Shown here piece after piece: positions 17,400-25,838 of a stretch of DNA of 64,000 nucleotides. Numbering within the stretch: the first letter of the stretch is position 1; every line of letters begins with the position of its first letter. Location of the stretch: the NCBI RefSeq assembly GCF_036237275.1, contig NZ_CP108352.1, positions 6,572,001-6,636,000 on the forward strand, written 5' to 3'. This DNA is from Streptomyces sp. NBC_01353 (lineage in GTDB: Bacteria; Actinomycetota; Actinomycetes; Streptomycetales; Streptomycetaceae). Both the position numbers and the translations under genes were made by a program. The notes beneath the pieces are model-generated. The model did no database searches and had not been told where the DNA came from. It was given only the letters and a program-made list of their open reading frames with translations.

Positions 17400-17612
17400 A
17401 TGAGGACGAGGCCCACCATCGTCGGAGCGCTGACCGTGGCGGCGGTGCTCCTTCCGGCCGCGGCCGCCTCCGCGGACGAGACGCGGACGCACAACGGTCC
17501 GTACGTCTCGAACGGGCCCAGCCTCACCCTCCACACCGGTCAGATCGACGACCCGCTGGAGGACGTCCTCGAGCACGCGGCGCTGTTCGGCACCACCTAC
17601 GTGTTCGACTGA
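17400..17612 (+). CDS. Small secreted protein of unknown function (70 aa)
   Basis: Residues 1-25 form a clear Sec signal (MRTRPTIVGALTVAAVLLPA, then AAASADE with a cleavage site after ASA). The mature part is only about 45 residues, acidic and lacking Cys, ending HAALFGTTYVFD. GGCGAGGAG lies 6 nt before the ATG, so translation is canonical. I recognise no family. Its last 16 nt overlap the end of the dapA gene on the opposite strand, so the two transcripts collide. The 13-bp inverted repeat just upstream may regulate it. Confidence 0.72.
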   Translation: MRTRPTIVGALTVAAVLLPAAAASADETRTHNGPYVSNGPSLTLHTGQIDDPLEDVLEHAALFGTTYVFD

Positions 17613-18475
17613 ACCAGATCCTCGTACGCCGCCCGCAGCCCGTCGACCGTCTCCAGGTCGGCGGGCTGCAGCGGTTCCCGGACGAAGTCGCCGAGGAGCG
17701 CCTTCACGGTCACCGTGCCTGGCAGGCCGGAGGCCATCATCAGCTCGGAGAGCGGCATGGTGAGCGCGTTGAGCCGGGTCGCCCCGGCCGTGTCCCCCGC
17801 GTCGAAGGCGTCGAGGACGGCCCGCATCTGACGCGGCGCCACGTTGGCCACCGTGCTGACGTAGCCGGCGCCGCCCACCGCGTACAGCGGGAGGTTGAGC
17901 TCCTCGCAGCCGGAGTAGTACGCGAGGGAGGTCCGGGCGATCACCTTGGTGGAGCCGAGCAGGTCGTAGGCGCAGTCCTTGACCGCGACGATCCTCGGGT
18001 GGGCGGCGAGCCGCAGCATCGTCTCCGGCTCGATCCGGGTGCCGGTGCGGCCGGGGACGTCGTACAGCATGACCGGCAGATCGGTCGCGTCCGCGATCTT
18101 GAGGAAGTGCGCCGCGACGGCGTCCTGCGGAGGGCGGCTGTAGTACGGGGTGACGACCAGGAGCCCGTCCGCGCCCGCCTTCTCGGCCTGGCGCGCCAGC
18201 TCGACCGTGTGTCGGGTGTCGGAAGTGCCGACGCCCGCGAGGACCGAAGGGCCGGGGCCGACGGCCTCACGGACGGCCTCGATCAGCGTCGCCTTCTCGG
18301 CGTCCGTGGTGGTCGGGGACTCACCGGTGGTGCCGTTGAGGACGAGACCGTCGCAGCCCTCGGACACCAGATGGGCGGCGTGCTCGCGGGCGACGTCGAG
18401 ATCCAGCTCGCCGGAGGCGGTGAAGGGCGTGATCATCGCGCAGAGGGCCCGGCCGAAGGGGCGTTCAGTGCTCAT
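17597..18475 (-). CDS. dapA: 4-hydroxy-tetrahydrodipicolinate synthase (DapA family)
   Basis: 292-residue class I aldolase that condenses pyruvate with aspartate semialdehyde at the start of the diaminopimelate/lysine branch. The Schiff-base lysine is K166 in IVAVKDCAYD, the proton-relay tyrosine Y138 in MLYDVPGRTG, and GTTGE is at 48-52. The ATG at 18475 is supported by CAGACT (18482-18487, minus strand) 6 nt before it. Streptomyces often has several DapA paralogues, and some have other aldolase roles; proximity to dapD favours the lysine role. The 3' end overlaps the small secreted-protein gene by 16 nt. Confidence 0.88.
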   Translation of the reverse strand: MSTERPFGRALCAMITPFTASGELDLDVAREHAAHLVSEGCDGLVLNGTTGESPTTTDAEKATLIEAVREAVGPGPSVLAGVGTSDTRHTVELARQAEKAGADGLLVVTPYYSRPPQDAVAAHFLKIADATDLPVMLYDVPGRTGTRIEPETMLRLAAHPRIVAVKDCAYDLLGSTKVIARTSLAYYSGCEELNLPLYAVGGAGYVSTVANVAPRQMRAVLDAFDAGDTAGATRLNALTMPLSELMMASGLPGTVTVKALLGDFVREPLQPADLETVDGLRAAYEDLVQSNT

Positions 18476-18606
18476 CGAGAAAGTCTGCGGGGCCGCGATG
18501 CTGAAGGTCCACTTAGTTCTTCTTGGGGTGAGGGGTAAGCATCTCTGAAGGATGGGGGTCTGGCATGATCTCCCTGCGCGACAGGAGGACATGGAGAGAG
18601 AACAGC

Positions 18607-19347
18607 ATGAGCGAACAGCGCGTCGCCCTGGTCACCGGCTCGTCCTCGGGCATCGGCGCCGCCGTCGCCCGCCGCCTCGCCGACGCGGGGATCCGGGTCG
18701 TCGTCAACTCCGCGCGGTCCGTGGACGCGGGCAAGGCCCTCGCAGCCGAACTGCCGGACGCCGTCTACGTCCAGGCCGACGTCTCCGACGAGGCCCAGGC
18801 GACGGCCCTCGTCGCCGCGGCGGTGGAGGCGTACGGGCGGCTGGACATCCTGGTCAACTGCGCGGGCACCACGAGGTTCATCCCGCACGACGACCTCGAC
18901 GCGGCCTCGCCCGACGTCTGGCGGCACCTCTACGACGTCAACGTCATCGGGGTCTGGCAGACCATCACCGCCGCCGTCCCGCACCTGCGGGCGAGCGGCG
19001 CGGGCAGCGTCGTGACCATCTCCTCGCAGGCCGGCGTCCGCCCCGGCGGCAGTTCCATCCCGTACGCGGTCTCCAAGGCGGCCGTCAACCACATGACGAA
19101 GCTGCTCGCCAAGACGCTCGGCCCGGACGTCCGGGTCAACGCGGTCGCACCGGGCTTCATCGACACCCCCTGGTTCGACGGCGTCGAGGGCGCGGACGAG
19201 GCCAAGGCCCATGTGGCGGGTGCGGTGCCGCTACGGCGGGTGGGAGAGCCCGAGGACATCGCCGGCGCCGTCTTCGACCTCACCAACGCCTCGTACATCA
19301 CCGGCGAGGTCCTGCTCGTCGACGGCGGAGGCCACCTGCTCGGCTAG
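18607..19347 (+). CDS. Short-chain dehydrogenase/reductase
   Basis: 246-residue classical SDR with a Rossmann fold: TGSSSGIG at residues 10-17 for NAD(P), NCAG at 84-87, catalytic Ser near 140, Y153 and K157 in YAVSK. The C-terminus (ASYITGEVLLVDGGGHLLG) is typical of FabG-like reductases. The substrate is unknown. GGAGAGAG precedes the ATG. The TAG stop is formed by the CTAG at the start of a repeated palindromic element shared with two other gene junctions. Confidence 0.88.
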   Translation: MSEQRVALVTGSSSGIGAAVARRLADAGIRVVVNSARSVDAGKALAAELPDAVYVQADVSDEAQATALVAAAVEAYGRLDILVNCAGTTRFIPHDDLDAASPDVWRHLYDVNVIGVWQTITAAVPHLRASGAGSVVTISSQAGVRPGGSSIPYAVSKAAVNHMTKLLAKTLGPDVRVNAVAPGFIDTPWFDGVEGADEAKAHVAGAVPLRRVGEPEDIAGAVFDLTNASYITGEVLLVDGGGHLLG

Positions 19348-19375
19348 GGGGTGTCCGGTGGATCAGGGCCGGGGC
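19344..19375. repeat. Convergent-junction repeat, copy 1
   Basis: CTAG followed by GGGGTGTCCGGTGGATCA and a G/C tail. It spans both stop codons of the convergent SDR (TAG 19345-19347) and GNAT (TGA, 19363-19365 on the minus strand) genes. Near-identical sequence occurs at 28574-28635 (as an inverted pair) and 50393-50420. Confidence 0.75.
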
Positions 19376-19818
19376 AGGAGCGCGAGCTTGAACCCGTCGT
19401 GGCTGCGCGCGAAGCCCAGCGAGGCGTAGAAGCGGTGGGCCTCGGTCCGTTCCTTGTTGCTGGTCAGCTGGACGAGCGCGCAGCCCCGTGCGCGCGCCCG
19501 CTCCACCGCCCGCGCCATCAACTCCCGGCCGAGCCCACCGCCACGCCGGTCCGCCCGGACCCGCACCACCTCGATCAGCGCCCGCTCGGCCCCGCCCTTC
19601 CCGAGACCGGGAATGTACGTCGCCTGCAGACACCCCACGACCAGCTCCCCGTCGACGAGCACCAGCATCTCGTTGCGTGGATCGCCGTCGATCTCCGCGA
19701 AGGCCCGCTCGTACGCCGTCGTGACGACGACCGCATCGGGGTCCACGACGGTCTCCTCGCCGGAGAGAAGCGCGAGGACGGCGGGCAGTTCGGCGCGGGT
19801 GGCGGGGCGAAGGATCAC
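19363..19818 (-). CDS. GNAT-family N-acetyltransferase
   Basis: 151-residue single-domain GNAT. The acetyl-CoA pyrophosphate loop is VRADRRGGGLGRELM near residues 88-102; ERTEAHRFYASLGF near 125-138 is the usual C-terminal motif. It is close to the family of small acetyltransferases acting on amines or amino acids, but the substrate is unknown. I took the GTG at 19818 (VILRPATRAEL), which lies 7 nt after an AAGACT, over a longer ATG start at 19887. The stop codon is supplied by the repeat at the convergent junction. Confidence 0.83.
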   Translation of the reverse strand: MILRPATRAELPAVLALLSGEETVVDPDAVVVTTAYERAFAEIDGDPRNEMLVLVDGELVVGCLQATYIPGLGKGGAERALIEVVRVRADRRGGGLGRELMARAVERARARGCALVQLTSNKERTEAHRFYASLGFARSHDGFKLALLPRP

Positions 19819-19927
19819 GCAGGGCAGTCTTCCACGGGCCACCGGGCGCGCGGTGGGGTGGCGGTGCTCGCCGACCACGCGGAACACGCCCGCGCCGAGG
19901 CTCGGCGCGGGCGTGCGGCGTGCGGTG

Positions 19928-21772
19928 CTACGGGCGGAAGCGGAGCACCTGCGGGTCGTGGTCGCTGTTCTGGTCCGCGAACTCCGCGTTGATGTGGACG
20001 CTGTCGTACTCGAAGTGGCCGATTCCCGGGCTCGTCAGGATCTGGTCGAGGACCTGGCTGTTGCCCTGGAAGACGTACGAGTAGCGCTCGCTGCGCGGCA
20101 GCGACTTCACGGCCGGGTAGAGCGCCCCGCCGTCCGTCAGCGCCTTCGTCGTCTCCGAGAACTCGAAGTCGTTGATGTCGCCGAGGACCAGGACATCGGC
20201 GTTCTTCTCGATCGCGAGGACGTCCTTGACGAAGGCGTTGACGGACTGCGCCTGCAGGAGGCGCTTGGCCTCGGAGGAACGGTTCGGCGGCTGACGGTGC
20301 GCGACCAGCGACTCGTCACCGCCCTTGGAGCCGAAGTGGTTGGCGATCACGAAGACCGTACGGCCACGGAAGGTGAACTCGCCCGCCAGCGGCTTGCGGC
20401 TGTTCTCCCACGCGGTGTTCGCCGGGTCGATCCGGCCGGGCGAGAGGGTCAGCGCGGCACGGCCCTCCGCGCCGCGGACCACGCCGGTCGCCGTCGCCGC
20501 GTCGCCGCCCGTGCGGTCGATGAAGGAGACCCGCTCCGGGTTGAAGAGGAAGACCTGGCGGATGTTGCCGCCGGGCTCGCCGCCGTCCTTGTTGTTCTCC
20601 GGGTCGACCGAGCGCCACTCGTACGCCGGGCCGCCCGCGGCCACGATCGCGTCCGTGAACTTCTTCAGCGTCTGGTCGGCCGCGACCGTGCCGTCGTTCT
20701 TGGCGCCGTTGTTGTCCTGGATCTCCTCCAGGGCGACGATGTCGGGCGAGGCGAGGTTGTCCACCACGGCCGCGGCCAGCGCGTCGAACTTCTCCTGCGG
20801 GTCGGACGGGTCGAGGTTCTCGACGTTGTACGTCGCGACCGCCAGCTCGTTCTTGTGCTGCTTGTCCGTGCTCTCACGCTCCAGGCCACGGTCGACGACC
20901 GTGCCCAGCGTGCGCGCGGTCAGCGTGTAGCCGCCGAACTGGTTGAAGTCCAGCGGGCCCTCGGTCGTGCCGGAGAGCACGTCGCCGACGTTCGCCTTGG
21001 GGAAGGGCTGCTGCGCGATCGGTGTCAGCGACTGGATCTGGAGCCGGCCGGTGTTCTGCGAGGTGTACGAGCCGTAGACCGTGCCGCCGCGCCAGCTGCG
21101 GTTCTCCCACGGCTTCACCGTGACCCACAGCTCGGAGTACGGGTCGGTGGCGCCCACCACGCGCGAGGTGCCGACACGGACGTTGCTGCCCTCCAGCGAC
21201 TCGTAGTAGTCCAGGGCGTACCGCTTCGGCTCCAGGGTGAGGCCGTTGATGGAACCGCCGGCCGCCGGGTCGCCCTCCGGGGCGTACGCGGAAGGGACGG
21301 ACCAGGCCGAGATCGTCACGGGAGCCGGGACCGGGTTGCCGGAGGAGACCACGGTGACGGTGGGCTTGGAGAGCTGCGTCAGCGACTGGTTGCCGGAGTT
21401 CAGGCCGCCGGGGACGTACTCGCCGACCGTGCCGTTCACGCTGACCGCGTCGCCGACGGCGACGGTCGGCACCGAGCTCGTGAAGACGAAGAGGCCCTCG
21501 CTGGTGGCCGGGTTGTCGTCGGCCTGCGGGTCCTGGATCCAGAATCCGCGCGAACCGTACGTCCGGACACCGGTCACGATGCCCGTGACGCCGGTGACCT
21601 GCTGTCCGACGAGGGGCGAGACCCGGGCGGTGCCCTGGATGTCGTGGACGCGGACGGCGGCTGTGTCCGCGGTGGTCTCCGCCGAGGCGGAGGAGCCCGC
21701 GAGGAGTCCGGCCGCGAGCGCGGCCGTTACGACGGCGGCCACAGCCGCGGATCTCGGTATGGAGGAAGGCAT
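19928..21772 (-). CDS. Secreted endonuclease/exonuclease/phosphatase-family nuclease
   Basis: 614-residue exported protein of the ExeM/NucH type. Residues 1-31 are a Sec signal (cleavage near ASA-ET). An N-terminal beta-rich part of OB-fold type runs to about 290 (IQGTARVSPLVGQQVTGVTG...). The catalytic EEP domain fills 300-614: VATYNVENLDP, DIVALEEIQDNNG, NHFGSKGGDESL, VLGDINDFEFSET and QNSDHDPQVLRF hold the metal and His/Asp residues of the fold. It probably degrades extracellular DNA, or acts as a phosphodiesterase, during nutrient scavenging. There is no cell-wall sorting signal. The ATG at 21772 follows GGAG at 7 nt; the frame stays open upstream but is not coding. Confidence 0.9.
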   Translation of the reverse strand: MPSSIPRSAAVAAVVTAALAAGLLAGSSASAETTADTAAVRVHDIQGTARVSPLVGQQVTGVTGIVTGVRTYGSRGFWIQDPQADDNPATSEGLFVFTSSVPTVAVGDAVSVNGTVGEYVPGGLNSGNQSLTQLSKPTVTVVSSGNPVPAPVTISAWSVPSAYAPEGDPAAGGSINGLTLEPKRYALDYYESLEGSNVRVGTSRVVGATDPYSELWVTVKPWENRSWRGGTVYGSYTSQNTGRLQIQSLTPIAQQPFPKANVGDVLSGTTEGPLDFNQFGGYTLTARTLGTVVDRGLERESTDKQHKNELAVATYNVENLDPSDPQEKFDALAAAVVDNLASPDIVALEEIQDNNGAKNDGTVAADQTLKKFTDAIVAAGGPAYEWRSVDPENNKDGGEPGGNIRQVFLFNPERVSFIDRTGGDAATATGVVRGAEGRAALTLSPGRIDPANTAWENSRKPLAGEFTFRGRTVFVIANHFGSKGGDESLVAHRQPPNRSSEAKRLLQAQSVNAFVKDVLAIEKNADVLVLGDINDFEFSETTKALTDGGALYPAVKSLPRSERYSYVFQGNSQVLDQILTSPGIGHFEYDSVHINAEFADQNSDHDPQVLRFRP

Positions 21773-21979
21773 CAAGGAGCTCCGGAGACGCTTGGAGAAA
21801 CGGTCGATGTATCTACGCGCGTCAATCTCTTGGCTGAACGGGGGACTTGTCAAGGGTCGACGGGTGTACGAAGGCTGACGGCTCCGTGAACCGGAGGCCC
21901 ACCCGGGAAATGCGTCTACCCTGAAGGCCGTTCGCCTGCACCGTCGCCCCCGACGCGCCCTTCGAGGAGAAGACCCCAG

Positions 21980-23440
21980 ATGGCACCGGACCGTCCCACC
22001 CTGCCCCCCGTTCAGCTGCACTCGGACGCGGAGCTGGCACGGGCCGCCCTGGCCGCCCCCCTCCTGGCCCGGGCGGCACGCCTCGCCCGCTGGGCAGGCC
22101 CGGAGACCCTGGTCGACGCGGGCGGGGAGCTCGTCGACGAACAACTGCCCGCCGCCGCCGAGGTGCTGGGACTCGAATCGGACGAGGACGGCGCCGCGTA
22201 CGCGAGCGAGGCATGGCGGCTGGCCGTCGACACGGGACTCGTGGACGTCGTGGACGTCGAGGACGGCGACGACGACACCCCCGGCACCGTCGGCACCGGG
22301 GCGAACCTCGCCGTCCTCACCGGCGGTGCGCCCCTCGACATCCTCGGCATCTGGCTCGACGGTCTCGACGTGGTGTTCGCCGACGCCACCGCGCCCGTGC
22401 TCGACGACCTCGCCGAGGTCATCGGCGAGGACGGCGAGATCGACTTCGAGCTCCTCGACTGGAACCCGGAGCAGGAGGCCGAGTTCCTGGAGGGCGTGCT
22501 CGGCAACCTGTACCTGCTGACGGTCGGCGAGGGCGGACCGGGCGAGGGCGCGGTGCCCCTGCCGGCGCTCGCCGCGTCGATGATCGTCCCGGAGGACATG
22601 GGCGAGCCCACCGACGACGTACTGGAGCAGGTCTCCGAGGCGATGATGCGCCTCGACGACCAGTTCCGTCTCCTTGAGCCGATCGGGCTCGTCGAGTACC
22701 AGCCCGTGGACGAGGCGCTGATGGTCGAGGAGGGCGAGGAGCCCGCCCCGCAGATCGACGAGGCCGACGACGAGGACGTCACCCGGTACGGGATGGTCAA
22801 GCTGACCCCGCTCGGGCTCTACGGCGTACGGGCCCGGATGCTGGAGGCCGGCGTGGACGCGCCGGCCGTCGGCGAACTGGCCGACAAGGGTGCGGACGTG
22901 CTCCTCGACGGGCTCGCCGTCTACCCCGAGGCCGCGGCGCGCGCCGAGACGGTGGGCTGGCTGGCCGGGCGGGACGAGCTGACCGCCGCACGCGAGCTGC
23001 TCGGCGCGGCGCGTGGCGTGGACACCGGCTCGCCGCTGCGCCGTCTCCACTGCCAGCAGGCGCTCTCCCTGGTGGGCCTGGCGGCGGAGCCCGCGGTGCG
23101 AGAGGTGCTGGACGACGCGGAACTGGGCGGGCTCGCCCGGGTCTGGCTGGCGGAGCGCGGCGCGCCGGACATTCCGGCGCCGCCGGAGTCGATGATCTTC
23201 TGGCTGGCGATCGACACGATCGCGGCGCAGCTCGACGCGGACGGCGACCTGGAGGAGCTCCGGGACCTGATCGAGGGCCTGACCGGCCGGCACAGCGGCT
23301 TCTTCGACGCGGCGTGGCGGGTCGAGCACCCGGCGACGGCGGAGGTCCTGGAGGCGATGGGCCGTCTGCACCGCGACAAGAGCGCGGCGAAGGAGGCCCG
23401 CAAGGCGGCGTTCAAGGCGAGGTCGCGGTCGGGGCGCTGA
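21980..23440 (+). CDS. Acidic conserved protein of unknown function (486 aa)
   Basis: I do not recognise the family. It is rich in Asp and Glu, especially residues 90-260, with an acidic low-complexity stretch EEGEEPAPQIDEADDEDVTRYG near 250-275. Helical segments resemble short winged or HEAT-like modules near 280-330 (MVKLTPLGLYGVRARMLEAG). The C-terminus turns basic (KSAAKEARKAAFKARSRSG). No signal peptide or membrane segment. GAGGAGAAG lies 6 nt before the ATG. It stands alone between the nuclease and an SDR gene, and coding bias is strong. Proteins of this kind are widespread in Streptomyces without assigned role. Confidence 0.8.
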   Translation: MAPDRPTLPPVQLHSDAELARAALAAPLLARAARLARWAGPETLVDAGGELVDEQLPAAAEVLGLESDEDGAAYASEAWRLAVDTGLVDVVDVEDGDDDTPGTVGTGANLAVLTGGAPLDILGIWLDGLDVVFADATAPVLDDLAEVIGEDGEIDFELLDWNPEQEAEFLEGVLGNLYLLTVGEGGPGEGAVPLPALAASMIVPEDMGEPTDDVLEQVSEAMMRLDDQFRLLEPIGLVEYQPVDEALMVEEGEEPAPQIDEADDEDVTRYGMVKLTPLGLYGVRARMLEAGVDAPAVGELADKGADVLLDGLAVYPEAAARAETVGWLAGRDELTAARELLGAARGVDTGSPLRRLHCQQALSLVGLAAEPAVREVLDDAELGGLARVWLAERGAPDIPAPPESMIFWLAIDTIAAQLDADGDLEELRDLIEGLTGRHSGFFDAAWRVEHPATAEVLEAMGRLHRDKSAAKEARKAAFKARSRSGR

Positions 23441-23506
23441 CATGCGGGCGCCGTCGGCCTTGAGACCGCCGGGCGGTGGGGCCTCGGCCCCACCCGCCCG
23501 GCGCTC

Positions 23507-24274
23507 TCACGTACGCAGGTACGACGCGCCGTTGAGGTCCAGGATCGTGCCCGAGGACCATTCGGCCTCCGGGGAGGCGAGCCAGAGGACCGCGTTCGCG
23601 ATCTCCTCGGGGCCGGCCACGCGCCGGAACGGGCTCTGGGCGCGGATCGCGTCGCCCTCGGGGCCCGTGAGGCGGGGAGCCACCCGTTCGGTGGCGAAGA
23701 AGCCGGGGGCTACGGAGGCCACCCCGATGCCGTACGGGGCCAGGGAGACCGCCAGGGACTGGCCCAGCGCGTGGACGGCGGCCTTCGTCGCCCCGTAGGC
23801 CGGATGGTCCGGCTCGCCGCGGAACGCGCCGCGCGACCCGATGTTGACGATCCTTCCGCCGCCGCCCTGCTCGATCATCCGCCGTGCGGCCAGATGGCTC
23901 AGATTCGCGGTGGCGAGCAGGTTCACGGCCACATGCCGCTGCCAGACGGCGACCCACTCCTCGTACGGCGTCTCCGCGAGCGGGTGGCGGGTGTTCACCG
24001 CCGCGTTGTTCACCAGCACGTCGATCCCACCCAGCGCGTCCGCCGCCGCGTCCGCCACGGCCGCCGCGCCCGCCGGATCCGCGAGGTCGCCGCCGGTCAG
24101 GACATGGCCGGTGCCGTCCAGGGAGTCCAGGGTCTCGCGGGCCTCGTCGGCCCGGGTGCCGTAATGGACCGCGACCCGGTCGCCGTTGGCGGCGAACGCC
24201 TGGGCGACCGCGCGGCCGAGCCCCCGGGAGGCACCGCTGACGAGGACGCGCCGTTCGGTGGTCGGCAGGTTCAT
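23507..24274 (-). CDS. Short-chain dehydrogenase/reductase
   Basis: 255-residue classical SDR: SGASRGLG at residues 13-20, NNAA at 89-92, Ser near 147, Y160 and K164 in YGATK, C-terminal SGTILDLNGASYLRT. It resembles FabG-like 3-oxoacyl reductases; the substrate is unknown. It is divergent from the Tat-exported PhoX-like gene with 88 bp between starts. The related SDR at 18.6 kb differs in sequence, so this is not a recent duplication. Confidence 0.87.
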   Translation of the reverse strand: MNLPTTERRVLVSGASRGLGRAVAQAFAANGDRVAVHYGTRADEARETLDSLDGTGHVLTGGDLADPAGAAAVADAAADALGGIDVLVNNAAVNTRHPLAETPYEEWVAVWQRHVAVNLLATANLSHLAARRMIEQGGGGRIVNIGSRGAFRGEPDHPAYGATKAAVHALGQSLAVSLAPYGIGVASVAPGFFATERVAPRLTGPEGDAIRAQSPFRRVAGPEEIANAVLWLASPEAEWSSGTILDLNGASYLRT

Positions 24275-24362
24275 GGAAGACCGCCTCTCTGTTCAACTCT
24301 CGTTTATACGCGGGCGAGAACGTGTGCCCCGACACCGGGTGACCGCAGGGAGACGAATCGCC

Positions 24363-25778
24363 ATGCCGCTCGACCGCAGAGAGTTCGCCAAGAAGTCCGC
24401 CGCCACCGGCGCCGGGCTCGTCCTGACCGGCGCCGTCGGCGCGCTGGCCACCGCACCCGAGGCGCTGGCGGCCTCGGAGGAGCTGGAGACGTGGGGCCAC
24501 GGACACCGCCTCGGCTACGGGCCCCTCGTCGAGGACCCCGCGGGCGTCCTGGCCCTGCCCGCCGGGTTCTCGTACCGCGTCATCACCCACAGCGGCCGCA
24601 CCAAGCTGGAGTCCGGCGAGTTCACGCCGGAGAAGCACGACGGCACCGCCACGTTCGCCGGTCCCCGCGGCACCACGCTCCTGGTGAACAACCACGAGCT
24701 CAAGGGCCCCCGCTCCAACTGGGACCACCCCGTCCCGCTCACCGAGGGCCTCGTCTACGACCCCGCCGCGGCCGGCGGCTGCACGGTCGTCGAGATCCAC
24801 CGCGACGGCACCGTCGCCGAGTGGGTCGGCATCGCCGGCACCTCCACCAACTGCGCGGGCGGCCGCACCTCCTGGGGCACCTGGCTCACCTGCGAGGAGA
24901 ACTCCGACCTCGCCGGCGAGAACGGCATGACCAAGGACCACGGCTACGTCTTCGAGGTCGACCCGCGCGACCGCCGCGCCAACCGCGATCCCAAGCCCAT
25001 CAAGGCGTTCGGCCGCTACGACCACGAGGCCGTCGTCATCGACCCCGAGCGCGGCCACGCCTACCTCACCGAGGACGCCTCCGAGCCCAACGGCCTCTTC
25101 TTCCGCTGGGTGCCGCCGCAGGGCTTCCAGCACGGCCGGGGCAAGCTCCGCACCCTCGCCGACGACGCCGGTGTCCTGCAGGCGCCCCGCTGCATCGACT
25201 CGGGCGGCCGGTTCGTCGACGACCTCTCCCGCGCCACCCGGATCGGCACGGTCTACGGCGTCGACTGGCTGGACGTCCCCGACCGCGACGGCCGCGAGGT
25301 CGAGGTCCGTGAGCAGTTCGGCCCCGACGAGGTCACCCGCGCCCGCAAGCTGGAGGGCATGTGGTGGGCCGACGGAGGCGCCTACATCGTCTCCTCCTAC
25401 GCCCGCGAGGAGAGCCCCGGCGCCCCGCACGACGGCCAGGTCTGGTTCTACGACCCCAAGCGCCGCACCCTCACCCTCCAGGTCCTCCTCGGTGTCAACG
25501 CCGACCCGGACAAGGACGGTGCCTACGACGGCCCCGACAACATCACGGTCTCCCCGTACGGTGGCCTGGTCATCGCCGAGGACGGCGAGGGCGTCCAGCA
25601 TCTCTTCGGCGCGACCGAGCGCGGCCGTACGTACCCCATCGCGCGCAACGACCTGAACGACAGCGAGTTCACCGGCGTCGTCTTCTCGCCCGACGGCGAC
25701 ACCCTCTACGCCAACATCCAGGAGCCGGGCATCATGGTCGCCATCACCGGCCCGTGGCGCCGCCAGCCCCGCCGCTGA
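24363..25778 (+). CDS. Tat-exported PhoX-like (DUF839) protein
   Basis: 471-residue protein with a twin-arginine signal: DRREFAKKSAATGAG at residues 4-18, a hydrophobic stretch, and likely cleavage after EALA near 40. The mature part belongs to the PhoX/DUF839 beta-propeller family: LLVNNHELKGP near 100, TSWGTWLTCEENSD near 165 with the family Cys-Glu-Glu, YDHEAVVIDPERGHAYLTEDA near 220, and repeated propeller strands. PhoX enzymes are calcium- and iron-dependent alkaline phosphatases, and Tat export suits cofactor loading inside the cell. Whether this member is a phosphatase is inference. GGGAGACGA precedes the ATG. Confidence 0.87.
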   Translation: MPLDRREFAKKSAATGAGLVLTGAVGALATAPEALAASEELETWGHGHRLGYGPLVEDPAGVLALPAGFSYRVITHSGRTKLESGEFTPEKHDGTATFAGPRGTTLLVNNHELKGPRSNWDHPVPLTEGLVYDPAAAGGCTVVEIHRDGTVAEWVGIAGTSTNCAGGRTSWGTWLTCEENSDLAGENGMTKDHGYVFEVDPRDRRANRDPKPIKAFGRYDHEAVVIDPERGHAYLTEDASEPNGLFFRWVPPQGFQHGRGKLRTLADDAGVLQAPRCIDSGGRFVDDLSRATRIGTVYGVDWLDVPDRDGREVEVREQFGPDEVTRARKLEGMWWADGGAYIVSSYAREESPGAPHDGQVWFYDPKRRTLTLQVLLGVNADPDKDGAYDGPDNITVSPYGGLVIAEDGEGVQHLFGATERGRTYPIARNDLNDSEFTGVVFSPDGDTLYANIQEPGIMVAITGPWRRQPRR

Positions 25779-25795
25779 CCGCGACGCGCACGAGG

Positions 25796-25825
25796 AAGGG
25801 CCCGCCGGACGACCGGCGGGCCCTT
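25796..25825. terminator. Bidirectional terminator between PhoX-like and TerD genes
   Basis: AAGGGCCCGCCGG (25796-25808), loop ACGA, CCGGCGGGCCCTT (25813-25825): a perfect 13-bp stem at a convergent junction, with short A/T edges on both sides. Confidence 0.88.
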
Positions 25826-25838
25826 TCCATGGGTGGTT

